Assembly: GCA_018883305.1 (NCBI GenBank)
Contig: VEQI01000137.1
Span: 1-8,041, forward strand
Reading direction: 5' to 3'
DNA length: 8,041 nucleotides
DNA from: Limnohabitans sp.
GTDB lineage: Bacteria; Pseudomonadota; Gammaproteobacteria; Burkholderiales; Burkholderiaceae_C
The translations under genes were made by a program, and so were the position numbers. Position 1 is the stretch's first letter; every line of letters begins with the position of its first letter. Under the pieces are notes generated by a model. It saw only the letters and a program-made list of their open reading frames with translations, was not told where the DNA came from and did not search any database. Below are positions 1 to 6,482 of this stretch, one piece after another.

Positions 1-468
1 ACCCTGGGGGGGCAGCTGATGGTGCAGGCCCTGGCCCAACTCGACCAGCTGCCACACACGCCACAACCGCCAGAGGGCGTCACCTACGCGCACAAAATCG
101 AGAAGCATGAAGCGCCCCTGGACTGGCGTCGTGACGCACCCAGCCTGGCGCGACAAATTCGCGCCTTCGACCCGTTTCCTGGCGCACAGGCCCAGTGGGG
201 CCATGACACGCTGAAGATCTGGCAAGGCGAGGTGGTGCAAGCGGGTCATGGCCTGGCCACACCCGGCACCATCCTGGCCGCCAGTCCCGCAGGCATCGAT
301 GTGGCCACCGGCCAGGGCGTGTTGCGCATACTGGCCTTGCAGCGCCCCGGTGGACGTCGGCTGACAGTGGCCGATGCGTTACGCGGCCATCCGATGGCCG
401 TGGGCGACCGCTTCGAGTTGCCGCCCGTGTCGGCACAACGCGCGTCCGAGCCCCCCACAGGCCGCTGA
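1..468 (+). CDS. fmt: Methionyl-tRNA formyltransferase, C-terminal part (5' end outside window)
   Basis: This cytoplasmic enzyme transfers a formyl group from 10-formyl-tetrahydrofolate to Met-tRNA(fMet), making the initiator tRNA for translation. The reading frame is open from base 1, so the start and the N-terminal catalytic domain with the folate site lie upstream. What is visible is the end of the catalytic domain and the C-terminal tRNA-binding domain. Family-typical segments are TYAHKIEKHEAPLDW, the LARQIRAFDPFPGA stretch, PGTILAASPAGIDVATGQGVLRIL and a final ALRGHPMAVGDRFEL. The ATG at 19 is an internal methionine, not a start. The gene ends in TGA only 17 bases before azlC, so the two are probably co-transcribed. 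Identification rests on several conserved blocks in the expected order, and no frameshift is seen. Confidence 0.95.
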   Translation, partial: TLGGQLMVQALAQLDQLPHTPQPPEGVTYAHKIEKHEAPLDWRRDAPSLARQIRAFDPFPGAQAQWGHDTLKIWQGEVVQAGHGLATPGTILAASPAGIDVATGQGVLRILALQRPGGRRLTVADALRGHPMAVGDRFELPPVSAQRASEPPTGR

Positions 469-485
469 TCGCGCCCCAAGTCCGC

Positions 486-1226
486 ATGTTTTTTCAGCGC
501 GTCAATTTCACCCATCCGGCCTTCTGGGAGGGTGTACGCACCAGTGCAGCGTTGGCCCCGGGCCTGGCTGCCTGGGGGGTGATGACGGGGGTGGCCATGG
601 TCAACGCCGGCATGAGCACCTTTGACTCCGTACTGATGACACTGGTCGTCTATGCCGGCAGTGTGCAACTGGCGGCCATTCCGCTGCTGGCGGCCAAGGC
701 GCCGATGTGGGTGATTGTGACCACAGCCATTTGCGTGAATCTGCGTTTTGTGGTGTTCAGCGCCCACCTGCGACAGTACTTGATGGTGTGGCCACGCTGG
801 CAACGGTTGGTCAACGGTTACTTCACCGCCGACCTCACCTATGTGCAATTCACCCAACGCTTCCCCCATCCCGCCGAGGACGATGCAGGCCGACGCGCCG
901 AGCAGGCTTTCCTGTGCGGACACTATGGCCTGACCTGGCTGAACTGGGTGGTCACCGGATTGATCGGCATTGCCCTGACACACGCCGTGCCAGCGCATTG
1001 GGGACTGGGTTTTGCAGGCATCCTGGGCCTGGTGGGCGTGACGTGTTCGCTCGCCACCTCGCGTCTGCGCGTGACGGCTGCCGTGGTGGCCGGCGCAGCC
1101 AGCGTGGCTGCCGTGGCGCTGCCGCTGAAACTCAACATCGTGGTGGGCATTTCGGTGGCCGTGGCGGTGTGCATGCTGATGGACCGATTGCCCGGGCTTG
1201 CACCCGCGCCCAAGGACGCCGCATGA
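486..1226 (+). CDS. azlC: AzlC-family branched-chain amino-acid exporter, large subunit
   Basis: This is the large membrane subunit of a two-part AzlCD (YgaZH/BrnFE-like) exporter, which in known members expels valine, leucine, isoleucine or methionine across the inner membrane. The 246-residue length matches the family. Family marks are YAGSVQLAAIPLL (about 56-68), the NLRFVVFSAHLRQYL block (about 85-99) and FTADLTYVQF (about 113-122). Hydrophobic segments lie at about 20-40, 47-70, 74-93, 148-167, 172-190, 195-213 and 216-233. The hydrophilic loop at 123-143 is acidic and arginine-rich. The start at 486 is the first ATG after fmt and gives the usual N-terminus, although no clear Shine-Dalgarno sequence precedes it, so translation may be coupled to fmt. 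Its stop overlaps the azlD start. The actual substrate cannot be read from the sequence. Confidence 0.9.
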   Translation: MFFQRVNFTHPAFWEGVRTSAALAPGLAAWGVMTGVAMVNAGMSTFDSVLMTLVVYAGSVQLAAIPLLAAKAPMWVIVTTAICVNLRFVVFSAHLRQYLMVWPRWQRLVNGYFTADLTYVQFTQRFPHPAEDDAGRRAEQAFLCGHYGLTWLNWVVTGLIGIALTHAVPAHWGLGFAGILGLVGVTCSLATSRLRVTAAVVAGAASVAAVALPLKLNIVVGISVAVAVCMLMDRLPGLAPAPKDAA

Positions 1227-1564
1227 TCAGCCTGGAGCACGTGCCCACCATGCTGTCGCTGGCGGTCGTCACGTTGGTCACGCGTTGCTTTTTTTTCATC
1301 TCCGACAAACCGTGGGAAATGCCTGGCTGGGTGGAACGCGGTCTGCGCTATGCGCCCATTGCCGCTCTGACCGTGGTGGTGGTGCCGGAGATTCTGACGC
1401 TGCAAGGCCAGCTCATCTCGGATTGGCGCGATGCCCGCTGGCCCGCTGCCCTGGCCAGCGGTGCTTATTTCCTGCTGCAGCGCGGTCGTGGTCAGTCCAT
1501 TCTGGGCACCATCGTGACGGGAATGGCCGTGTATCTGCCGTTGCACCTGGGCCTGGGCTGGTGA
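1223..1564 (+). CDS. azlD: AzlD-family branched-chain amino-acid exporter, small subunit
   Basis: This is the small membrane subunit that partners AzlC. It has 113 residues, close to the 100-115 usual for AzlD/YgaH proteins. Hydrophobic helices lie at about 8-26, 42-60, 73-87 and 92-110. The segment TLVTRCFFFI and the block around residues 33-56 (PGWVERGLRYAPIAALTVVV) match the family pattern of a short helix, an arginine, then a tryptophan/arginine-rich loop and a proline-containing helix. The ATG at 1223 overlaps the azlC stop as ATGA, typical of translational coupling and equal subunit supply. The frame stays open upstream of 1223, but that stretch is azlC in another frame. A run of eight T bases (1289-1296) encodes part of the Phe-Phe-Phe stretch, and slippage there would destroy the gene. 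Confidence 0.88.
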   Translation: MISLEHVPTMLSLAVVTLVTRCFFFISDKPWEMPGWVERGLRYAPIAALTVVVVPEILTLQGQLISDWRDARWPAALASGAYFLLQRGRGQSILGTIVTGMAVYLPLHLGLGW

Positions 1565-1633
1565 CGCAACGTCCGGTGTGACCCGGCGCCGCCTGTTCGC
1601 GCGCACGCGTCAGGCTGTGCCAAGCCGGTCCTT

Positions 1634-1640
1634 TTAAAAT
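1634..1640 (+). promoter_or_regulatory. pgk promoter -10 element (TTAAAAT), predicted leaderless start
   Basis: TTTTAAAAT stands out in GC-rich surroundings. If TAAAAT (1635-1640) is the -10 hexamer, transcription should begin about seven bases after its end, which is the A of the pgk ATG at 1647. No Shine-Dalgarno sequence lies before the ATG, consistent with a leaderless mRNA. No good -35 hexamer is visible at the usual spacing, so the element is called from the -10 alone. The preceding 70 bases after azlD show no convincing terminator, so read-through from azlCD may also feed pgk. Confidence 0.6.
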
Positions 1641-1646
1641 CGTTGC

Positions 1647-2840
1647 ATGAACGTTATCCGCTTTTCCGATTTGTGTGCCCAGGGCAAGGTCCAGGGCCAA
1701 CGTGTCTTCATCCGTGCCGACCTCAACGTGCCCCAGGACGACCAGGGCCACATCACGGAAGACACCCGCATCCGCGCCTCCCTGCCTTGCATCCGTGAGG
1801 CGCTGACGGCTGGCGCCGCTGTGATGGTGACCTCTCACCTGGGCCGCCCCACCGAAGGCACGCTGCGCCCCGAAGACTCCCTGCAACCCGTGGCCCAGCG
1901 CCTGAGCGAGTTGCTGGGCCAACCCGTGTCACTGGTGCGTGACTGGGTTCAAGGTGTCCAAGTGGCGCCTGGTCAGGTGGTGTTGCTGGAAAACTGTCGC
2001 GTCAACCCGGGTGAGAAAAAGAACCAGGAAGCCTTGTCGCGTCAAATGGCCAGCTTGTGCGACATCTACGTGAACGACGCCTTTGGCACCGCACATCGCG
2101 CGGAAGCCACCACTTATGGCATTGCCCAGTTCGCCCCCATCGCCTGCGCCGGCCCCTTGTTGGCCGCTGAAATCGATGCCATCACGCGCGCCTTGGCTGC
2201 GCCGCGTCGTCCGCTGGCGGCCATCGTGGCGGGCTCCAAGGTGTCCACTAAGCTCACCATTTTGGAAAGCCTGGCCAGCAAGGTCGATCAGCTGATCGTG
2301 GGTGGCGGCATTGCCAACACGTTCTTGCTGGCAGCAGGCATGCCGATTGGCAAAAGCCTGGCCGAACCAGACCTGGTGGACCAGGCCCGCGCGGTCATCC
2401 AGGCCATGAAGGCTCGTGGCGCCGAGGTGCCCATCCCCACCGACGTGGTGGTGGCCAAGACCTTTGCCGCCGACGCACCAGCCACCATCAAGGCCGCCCA
2501 GGACGTTGCTGAAGACGACCTGATCCTGGACATCGGCCCCGAGACCGCACAACGCCTGGCCACGCAGCTGCGTGCAGCGGGCACGATTGTGTGGAACGGC
2601 CCGGTGGGGGTGTTCGAATTCGACGCCTTTGCCAAAGGCACCGAGGTGGTGGCACGCGCCATTGCCGAGTCGGACGGCTTCAGCATCGCTGGTGGCGGTG
2701 ACACGCTGGCAGCCATTGCCCGCTTTGGCATTGAGTCCAAGATTGGCTACATCTCCACCGGTGGGGGAGCCTTCCTGGAAGTGCTGGAAGGCAAGACGCT
2801 GCCGGCGCTGGAAATTCTCACCAAGCGCGCCACGGGTTAA
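1647..2840 (+). CDS. pgk: Phosphoglycerate kinase
   Basis: This cytoplasmic glycolytic enzyme moves phosphate between 1,3-bisphosphoglycerate and ADP to give 3-phosphoglycerate and ATP, and works in reverse for gluconeogenesis or the Calvin cycle. The 397 residues match the family length. The N-terminal substrate domain shows FIRADLNVPQD (21-31, with the conserved Arg, Asp and Asn), TSHLGRP (62-68), a VVLLENCRVNPGEKKN stretch (111-126) and NDAFGTAHRA (143-152). The C-terminal nucleotide domain shows AGSKVSTKL (195-203), GGGIANTFL (219-227), NGPVGVFEF (317-325) and the AGGGDT / STGGGAFLE loops (348-353, 370-378). All expected motifs are present. The start is supported by the family N-terminus (MNVIRFSDLCAQG). 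No ribosome-binding site precedes it, and the promoter position suggests a leaderless transcript. The gene ends 13 bases before a strong terminator hairpin. Confidence 0.98.
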   Translation: MNVIRFSDLCAQGKVQGQRVFIRADLNVPQDDQGHITEDTRIRASLPCIREALTAGAAVMVTSHLGRPTEGTLRPEDSLQPVAQRLSELLGQPVSLVRDWVQGVQVAPGQVVLLENCRVNPGEKKNQEALSRQMASLCDIYVNDAFGTAHRAEATTYGIAQFAPIACAGPLLAAEIDAITRALAAPRRPLAAIVAGSKVSTKLTILESLASKVDQLIVGGGIANTFLLAAGMPIGKSLAEPDLVDQARAVIQAMKARGAEVPIPTDVVVAKTFAADAPATIKAAQDVAEDDLILDIGPETAQRLATQLRAAGTIVWNGPVGVFEFDAFAKGTEVVARAIAESDGFSIAGGGDTLAAIARFGIESKIGYISTGGGAFLEVLEGKTLPALEILTKRATG

Positions 2841-2853
2841 CCCCTGCGACAGG

Positions 2854-2889
2854 CCAAAAAAATAGCTCCCTCGGGAGCTATTTTTTTGG
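2854..2889. terminator. Bidirectional rho-independent terminator between pgk and the desaturase gene
   Basis: This is a perfect inverted repeat with 17-base arms around a central TC. The core TAGCTCCC / GGGAGCTA is flanked by seven A on the left and seven T on the right. Read from either strand it forms a GC-containing stem followed by a T run, the classic intrinsic terminator. It sits 13 bases past the pgk stop and 14 bases past the end of the converging desaturase gene, so it should end transcripts from both. Confidence 0.93.
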
Positions 2890-2903
2890 GCCACCGGTGT
2901 CAC

Positions 2904-4004
2904 TCAGGCGGGCAGCGGTGACGGCTGGCTGGTGGCGCGGCCGGCGTAGTCGGTCCAGCAGCGACGGGTGAAGTCGTACAACTTGCAATCCCGCGCGGTC
3001 TGGAAATACCAGCGCCAGGAGAACGGCTGCACGATGATGCGCTCGGGCAGCATGGTTTCCAGCTTGTTCTGGGCCTGGCACAGCTTGTACAGCGGGATGC
3101 TCATGTCCACATGGTGGGCCGTGTGCTCCATGATGTGGTGCATCAGCGCGCCAATCTTGAACGGGAAGGTCAGGTGCACCGTGGTGGAGACAAAGGGCTG
3201 GGCCTTGGACCAGGCACTGCGCTCGTCATGCCATGACACCTTGACGTGGGTATGGTGCACATACACCACGAAACCAATCATGGCGCACCAGAACAGGAAC
3301 GGCACCACCACGCCCATCAGCAGCACCAGGGTCACCGACTGGTCAAACGCCAGCGCCGCTGCCGTCATGACACCGATCCAGACCAGACCAAAGGCGCTGA
3401 CCAGCAAGTTATCCTGAATGAAGATGTTGCGACGGGTGGGCATGTGACGGGCATTGGGGAAGAACATCCGGTTCCACCAGATTTCAACCATGTAGTACAG
3501 GCCAGGCGCCCAGCCGCTGCGGTACACGCGATCAAGCAGGCGATCCAGGGGCGACAAGGCCTCGTATTCAGCCTGAGTCAACGGGGCCCACACAAAATCA
3601 AAGCCCTTGAGGTTGGTGTAGCCGTGGTGCACCACGTTGTGGCCCACATCCCACAGGCTATAGGGCGTGAGAGAAGGCAGAAAAGCAATGCGACCCAGCC
3701 ACTTGTTGAGGCCACGATGCGGCGTGAGACTTTGGTGGCAGGCGTCATGCCCGATGATGAACAGGCGACCGATGGTGAAGCCCGCAGCCAGGCCGCACAA
3801 AAGCTTGGCCCACCAGGCTTCAAACAGCACCGTGCCGGCCAGCAAGGTGGCCCAGATGGCCAGATCAAGGATCAACAGGGCCGAAGCGTACAGCGTGGTG
3901 CGCTCGGACAGGGGGATCAGCCACTCACGCAGCACCTTGCGGTGAGGCAGCGGTTGTCCGGGAGGAATGGGTTGTTGTTCAGTCGTGGTGGTCGTCGTAT
4001 TCAT
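2904..4004 (-). CDS. Membrane fatty-acid desaturase (three-histidine-box, delta-12/omega-6-like)
   Basis: This integral inner-membrane di-iron enzyme is predicted to put double bonds into membrane acyl chains using O2 and an electron donor. It has 366 residues. The three histidine boxes expected of this superfamily are all present: HDACH at 86-90, HNVVHH at 122-127 and HTAHH at 294-298. An additional HHTH lies at 250-253. Hydrophobic stretches at about 38-62, 67-84, 199-220 and 224-250 fit the usual two hairpins of membrane helices. The spacing between boxes and the LTPYSLWDVGHNVVHH context resemble delta-12/omega-6 desaturases more than acyl-CoA delta-9 types. The exact regiospecificity cannot be told. 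The N-terminus carries six threonines in a row (3-8). The gene runs against pgk and lies downstream of a Crp/Fnr regulator on the same strand, with its own likely promoter. Confidence 0.9.
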   Translation of the reverse strand: MNTTTTTTEQQPIPPGQPLPHRKVLREWLIPLSERTTLYASALLILDLAIWATLLAGTVLFEAWWAKLLCGLAAGFTIGRLFIIGHDACHQSLTPHRGLNKWLGRIAFLPSLTPYSLWDVGHNVVHHGYTNLKGFDFVWAPLTQAEYEALSPLDRLLDRVYRSGWAPGLYYMVEIWWNRMFFPNARHMPTRRNIFIQDNLLVSAFGLVWIGVMTAAALAFDQSVTLVLLMGVVVPFLFWCAMIGFVVYVHHTHVKVSWHDERSAWSKAQPFVSTTVHLTFPFKIGALMHHIMEHTAHHVDMSIPLYKLCQAQNKLETMLPERIIVQPFSWRWYFQTARDCKLYDFTRRCWTDYAGRATSQPSPLPA

Positions 4005-4069
4005 GACAGCAGTAGGTGAAAGCAGCGCCCACGAAACGGCCTGACCGCCACGGGCATCTGAAGGACATG

Positions 4070-4078
4070 ATTATCCCA
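4070..4078 (-). promoter_or_regulatory. Candidate extended -10 promoter for the desaturase gene
   Basis: On the minus strand the bases read TGGGATAAT, an extended -10 (TG-n-GATAAT, five of six matches to TATAAT). Transcription would start near 4063, giving a leader of about 59 bases to the ATG at 4004. The -35 at 17-base spacing (AGATGG) is poor, as is common with extended -10 promoters. No clear Shine-Dalgarno sequence lies just before the ATG. The rest of the 4005-4213 gap holds no gene. Confidence 0.5.
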
Positions 4079-4155
4079 GGTTACCCCATCACCCATCTGA
4101 CAGAGGTCATCGACGGCCCAGAGAGCCTGCGCACATCCCTTCGAATACCAAAGTA

Positions 4156-4169
4156 TTGATCAAGATCAG
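4156..4169. promoter_or_regulatory. Candidate FNR-type box (TTGAT-N4-ATCAG)
   Basis: TTGATCAAGATCAG matches the FNR/ANR consensus TTGAT-N4-ATCAA at nine of ten defined bases. It lies in the gap between the Crp/Fnr-family gene and the desaturase gene. Its centre is about 100 bases upstream of the predicted desaturase transcription start, not at the -41.5 usual for activators. A second small inverted repeat, AATAC-CAAA-GTATT (4144-4157), overlaps its left edge. One chance match this good is not very unlikely across the whole window, so the call leans on the location. Confidence 0.35.
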
Positions 4170-4213
4170 GCCGGGTCTGCGCCGCCGACCTCTCCTGTGA
4201 AGCCCTCAGAGGA

Positions 4214-4906
4214 CTACCAACGCAAGGGCAGCGGCGCGCAAATGATGTATTGACGCCGCTCGTTGCAAGAAATATAGCCCCCAATCAACAAGTCCTTGAG
4301 CAAACGGCTGACCATTTCCCGGCTGCATCCGATCTGCTGCGCCATCAGGGCATGGGTCATGCGTTCATGCACCAGCAGGCGGCCATCGGACAGGCGCTCG
4401 GTGTTGCGGGTCAACAACTCGCATAAACGCCCATAGGTGTCGGTGAAAAGCACTTGTCGCACGGTTCGGGTGGCGTGCCGTGCCCGTGACACCACCGTCG
4501 CCAGCAGGTCGAGTGCAAAGACGGGCTCGCGGGCGATGAAGTCCAGCAACTGCAAGCGCGGAACCACCGAACACCAACTGGCATGCAGCGCCATCACACT
4601 GGCCGAGCGTGCACCACCATCCAGGCTCATCTCGCCCACCAGTTGGCCCGCGCCACAGATGCCGTAGGTGACCTCGCGTGGCCGTGACCCGCCAGAGTTG
4701 GAGAACACGCGCAGTCGCCCGTCCAGCACAATCACGAGTTCCTCGCCCGGCTCTCCCTCGTGCAGGACCATGGTATGGCGCGGGAACAAGCGAATATCAC
4801 CCTGACTGGCCAACAGCCGCAGGCGTGGGTTGGACAGGCGGCCCGTCAGGGCCTGGGCATCCACCAGACGATGGTGCGTGATGGGCAAGGGCATTGGCGT
4901 ATTCAT
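4214..4906 (-). CDS. Crp/Fnr-family transcriptional regulator
   Basis: This predicted cytoplasmic DNA-binding regulator has 230 residues from the ATG at 4906. The N-terminal half is a cyclic-nucleotide-binding-type beta barrel (about 35-125), with LHEGEPGEELVIVLDGRLRVF and the pocket-like GEMSLDGGARSAS (91-103), whose Gly-Glu and Arg-Ser correspond to cAMP-contacting positions in Crp. A long dimer helix lies at about 130-152. The C-terminal helix-turn-helix is at 183-212, with recognition helix CSREMVSRLLKDL. There is no N-terminal cysteine cluster, so it is not an oxygen-sensing iron-sulfur FNR. A GTG at 4978 in the same frame would add 24 residues of non-family-like sequence, and an ATG at 4894 is another option. 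It is divergent from pyk and lies upstream of the desaturase gene. The ligand and targets are unknown; control of the desaturase or pyk is inference from position. Confidence 0.88.
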   Translation of the reverse strand: MNTPMPLPITHHRLVDAQALTGRLSNPRLRLLASQGDIRLFPRHTMVLHEGEPGEELVIVLDGRLRVFSNSGGSRPREVTYGICGAGQLVGEMSLDGGARSASVMALHASWCSVVPRLQLLDFIAREPVFALDLLATVVSRARHATRTVRQVLFTDTYGRLCELLTRNTERLSDGRLLVHERMTHALMAQQIGCSREMVSRLLKDLLIGGYISCNERRQYIICAPLPLRW

Positions 4907-4984
4907 GGAGCTCAACCTGATCAGCGTGATGACAGCCCCCATGGTGCCCAGGCCACGCCATCTGTGGTCATGCGGCACTTACAA

Positions 4985-4996
4985 ACTGTGCACAGT
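4985..4996. promoter_or_regulatory. Perfect 12-bp palindrome ACTGTGCACAGT, candidate operator
   Basis: A perfect twofold-symmetric site lies in the divergent gap between the Crp/Fnr-family gene and pyk. Its centre is 43-44 bases before the pyk ATG, which is also the predicted transcription start. That is close to the position used by class II Crp/Fnr activators. It does not match the canonical Crp (TGTGA-N6-TCACA) or FNR consensus. The binding protein is unknown, and the neighbouring regulator is the obvious candidate. Confidence 0.4.
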
Positions 4997-5017
4997 CATG
5001 CTGTCGCCTTGAATTCA

Positions 5018-5026
5018 TGTGAGAAT
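5018..5026 (+). promoter_or_regulatory. Candidate extended -10 promoter of pyk, predicted leaderless start
   Basis: TGTGAGAAT reads as TG-n-GAGAAT, an extended -10 with four of six matches to TATAAT. The hexamer ends seven bases before the ATG at 5034, so transcription would begin at or next to that A. No Shine-Dalgarno sequence is present. A short inverted repeat ATTCAT-N6-ATGAAT (5013-5030) overlaps the element. The -35 region is weak. Confidence 0.42.
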
Positions 5027-5033
5027 GAATCGC

Positions 5034-6482
5034 ATGAATACACCCACCAAACCCCGTCGCTCCACCAAAATCGTGGCCACGCTTGGCCCCGCCTCCAGCG
5101 ATCCGCAAATCCTCGAGCAGATGATTCGCGCCGGGGTCAATGTGGTGCGCCTGAATTTCAGTCATGGCGTGGCGCAGGACCACATCGACCGTGCCCGGCT
5201 GGTGCGCGAGGCCGCCACCCGTGCCGGCCGTGAGGTGGCCATCATGGCCGACCTGCAAGGTCCCAAGATCCGGGTCGGCAAGTTTGCCCAGGGCAAGGTG
5301 CAACTGGAGCCGGGCGCAAAGTTCATCCTCGACGCCTCACGCACCACCCCGGGCGATCTCGAGGGCGTGGGCCTGGATTACAAGGAGTTGCCCCAGGACG
5401 TGAAGCCCGGCGACTTGCTGCTGCTCAATGACGGCCTGATCGTGCTGCAGGTCAACGCCGTCAAAGGCGAGGCCGTACACACCACGGTGCAACTGGGCGG
5501 CGAGCTCTCCAACAACAAGGGCATCAACAAAAAGGGCGGTGGCCTGACCGCGCCGGCGCTGACCGCCAAGGACATGGAAGACATCAAGACCGCCATGAGC
5601 TTTCAGGCGGACTATGTGGCGGTGAGCTTTCCCAAGAACGCCACAGACATGGAAATGGCTCGCCAACTGGCCAATGTGGCGGCGGCCGAGTTCAAACACC
5701 GTCCGGGCCTGATCGCCAAGATTGAACGCGCCGAAGCCATCCCGCATCTGGAAGACATTCTGCGCGCCAGTGACGGCATCATGGTGGCGCGTGGCGACCT
5801 GGCCGTCGAGGTGGGCAACGCCGCCGTGCCCGCGCTGCAAAAGCACATGATTCGCCTGGCGCGGCAGCATGACAAAGTGGTCATCACCGCCACCCAGATG
5901 ATGGAGAGCATGATCACCAACCCGGTGCCGACCCGTGCCGAAGTGAGTGACGTGGCCAACGCCGTCCTGGACGGCACCGATGCGGTGATGCTGAGCGCCG
6001 AAACAGCCGCCGGCAAGTACCCCCTGGAAACCGTGATCGAGATGGCTCAAATCTGCGAGGCCGCCGAAGCGGCCGAGCGCGTGGAGCTGGACGCGGACTT
6101 CAGCGGCCAGACCTTCACCCGCATCGACCAGACCATCGCCATGGGCGCGCTGTTCACAGCGCATCACCTGGGTGCGAAGGCGCTGGTGGCCCTGACCGAA
6201 TCGGGCTCCACCGCCTTGTGGATGAGCCGCCATCGCATCCACATTCCCATCTATGCCCTCACCAGCAAGCTCAGCACGCAACGCAAGATGGCGCTGTATC
6301 GCAACGTGCGCCCGCTGCTGATGGACACCAGTGCCGACCGCGACACCGCCCTGGTGCAAGCGGAAAACCACCTCAAAAAGCGCGGCATCGTGCAAACCGG
6401 TGACGTCTATGCCATCACCTGCGGTGAACCGATGGGCTCGCCCGGGGGTACCAACATGCTGAAGATTTCCCAGGTGAGCTGA
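5034..6482 (+). CDS. pyk: Pyruvate kinase (PykA-like)
   Basis: This enzyme converts phosphoenolpyruvate and ADP to pyruvate and ATP, the last step of glycolysis, in the cytoplasm as a tetramer in known members. It has 482 residues from the ATG at 5034. The motifs are RSTKIVATLGPAS (9-21), VVRLNFSHG (37-45), ADLQGPKIRVGKF (72-84), LSNNKGINKKGGGL (158-171), the active site LIAKIERAEAI (226-236, Lys229 and metal-binding Glu231), IMVARGDLAVE (249-259, metal-binding Asp255) and TATQMMESM plus VLDGTDAVMLSAET (285-324). The C-terminal regulatory domain spans about 345-482. LSNNKGINKKGGG and RLNFSHG resemble E. coli PykA more than PykF. GTG 5019 and ATG 5025 are in frame, but they fall inside the likely -10, and 5034 gives the more usual short N-terminus. 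The gene is divergent from the regulator gene. Confidence 0.97.
   Translation: MNTPTKPRRSTKIVATLGPASSDPQILEQMIRAGVNVVRLNFSHGVAQDHIDRARLVREAATRAGREVAIMADLQGPKIRVGKFAQGKVQLEPGAKFILDASRTTPGDLEGVGLDYKELPQDVKPGDLLLLNDGLIVLQVNAVKGEAVHTTVQLGGELSNNKGINKKGGGLTAPALTAKDMEDIKTAMSFQADYVAVSFPKNATDMEMARQLANVAAAEFKHRPGLIAKIERAEAIPHLEDILRASDGIMVARGDLAVEVGNAAVPALQKHMIRLARQHDKVVITATQMMESMITNPVPTRAEVSDVANAVLDGTDAVMLSAETAAGKYPLETVIEMAQICEAAEAAERVELDADFSGQTFTRIDQTIAMGALFTAHHLGAKALVALTESGSTALWMSRHRIHIPIYALTSKLSTQRKMALYRNVRPLLMDTSADRDTALVQAENHLKKRGIVQTGDVYAITCGEPMGSPGGTNMLKISQVS

Noticed and set aside
1565..1646. Terminator between azlD and pgk
   Set aside because: Only short, imperfect GC repeats are present, with no T run, so no terminator is called.
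1929..2903. 324-codon open frame on the minus strand, opposite pgk
   Set aside because: It is antisense to pgk with shadow-type composition, and it crosses the terminator hairpin. No start signal or motif was seen.
3246..4019. 257-codon open frame on the plus strand, opposite the desaturase gene
   Set aside because: The desaturase frame has all three histidine boxes, and this one has only His/Gln/Arg-rich shadow sequence.
4907..4978. N-terminal extension of the Crp/Fnr-family regulator from GTG 4978
   Set aside because: The added residues do not resemble the family, and the ATG at 4906 gives the usual length. The extension would also run through most of the divergent promoter region.
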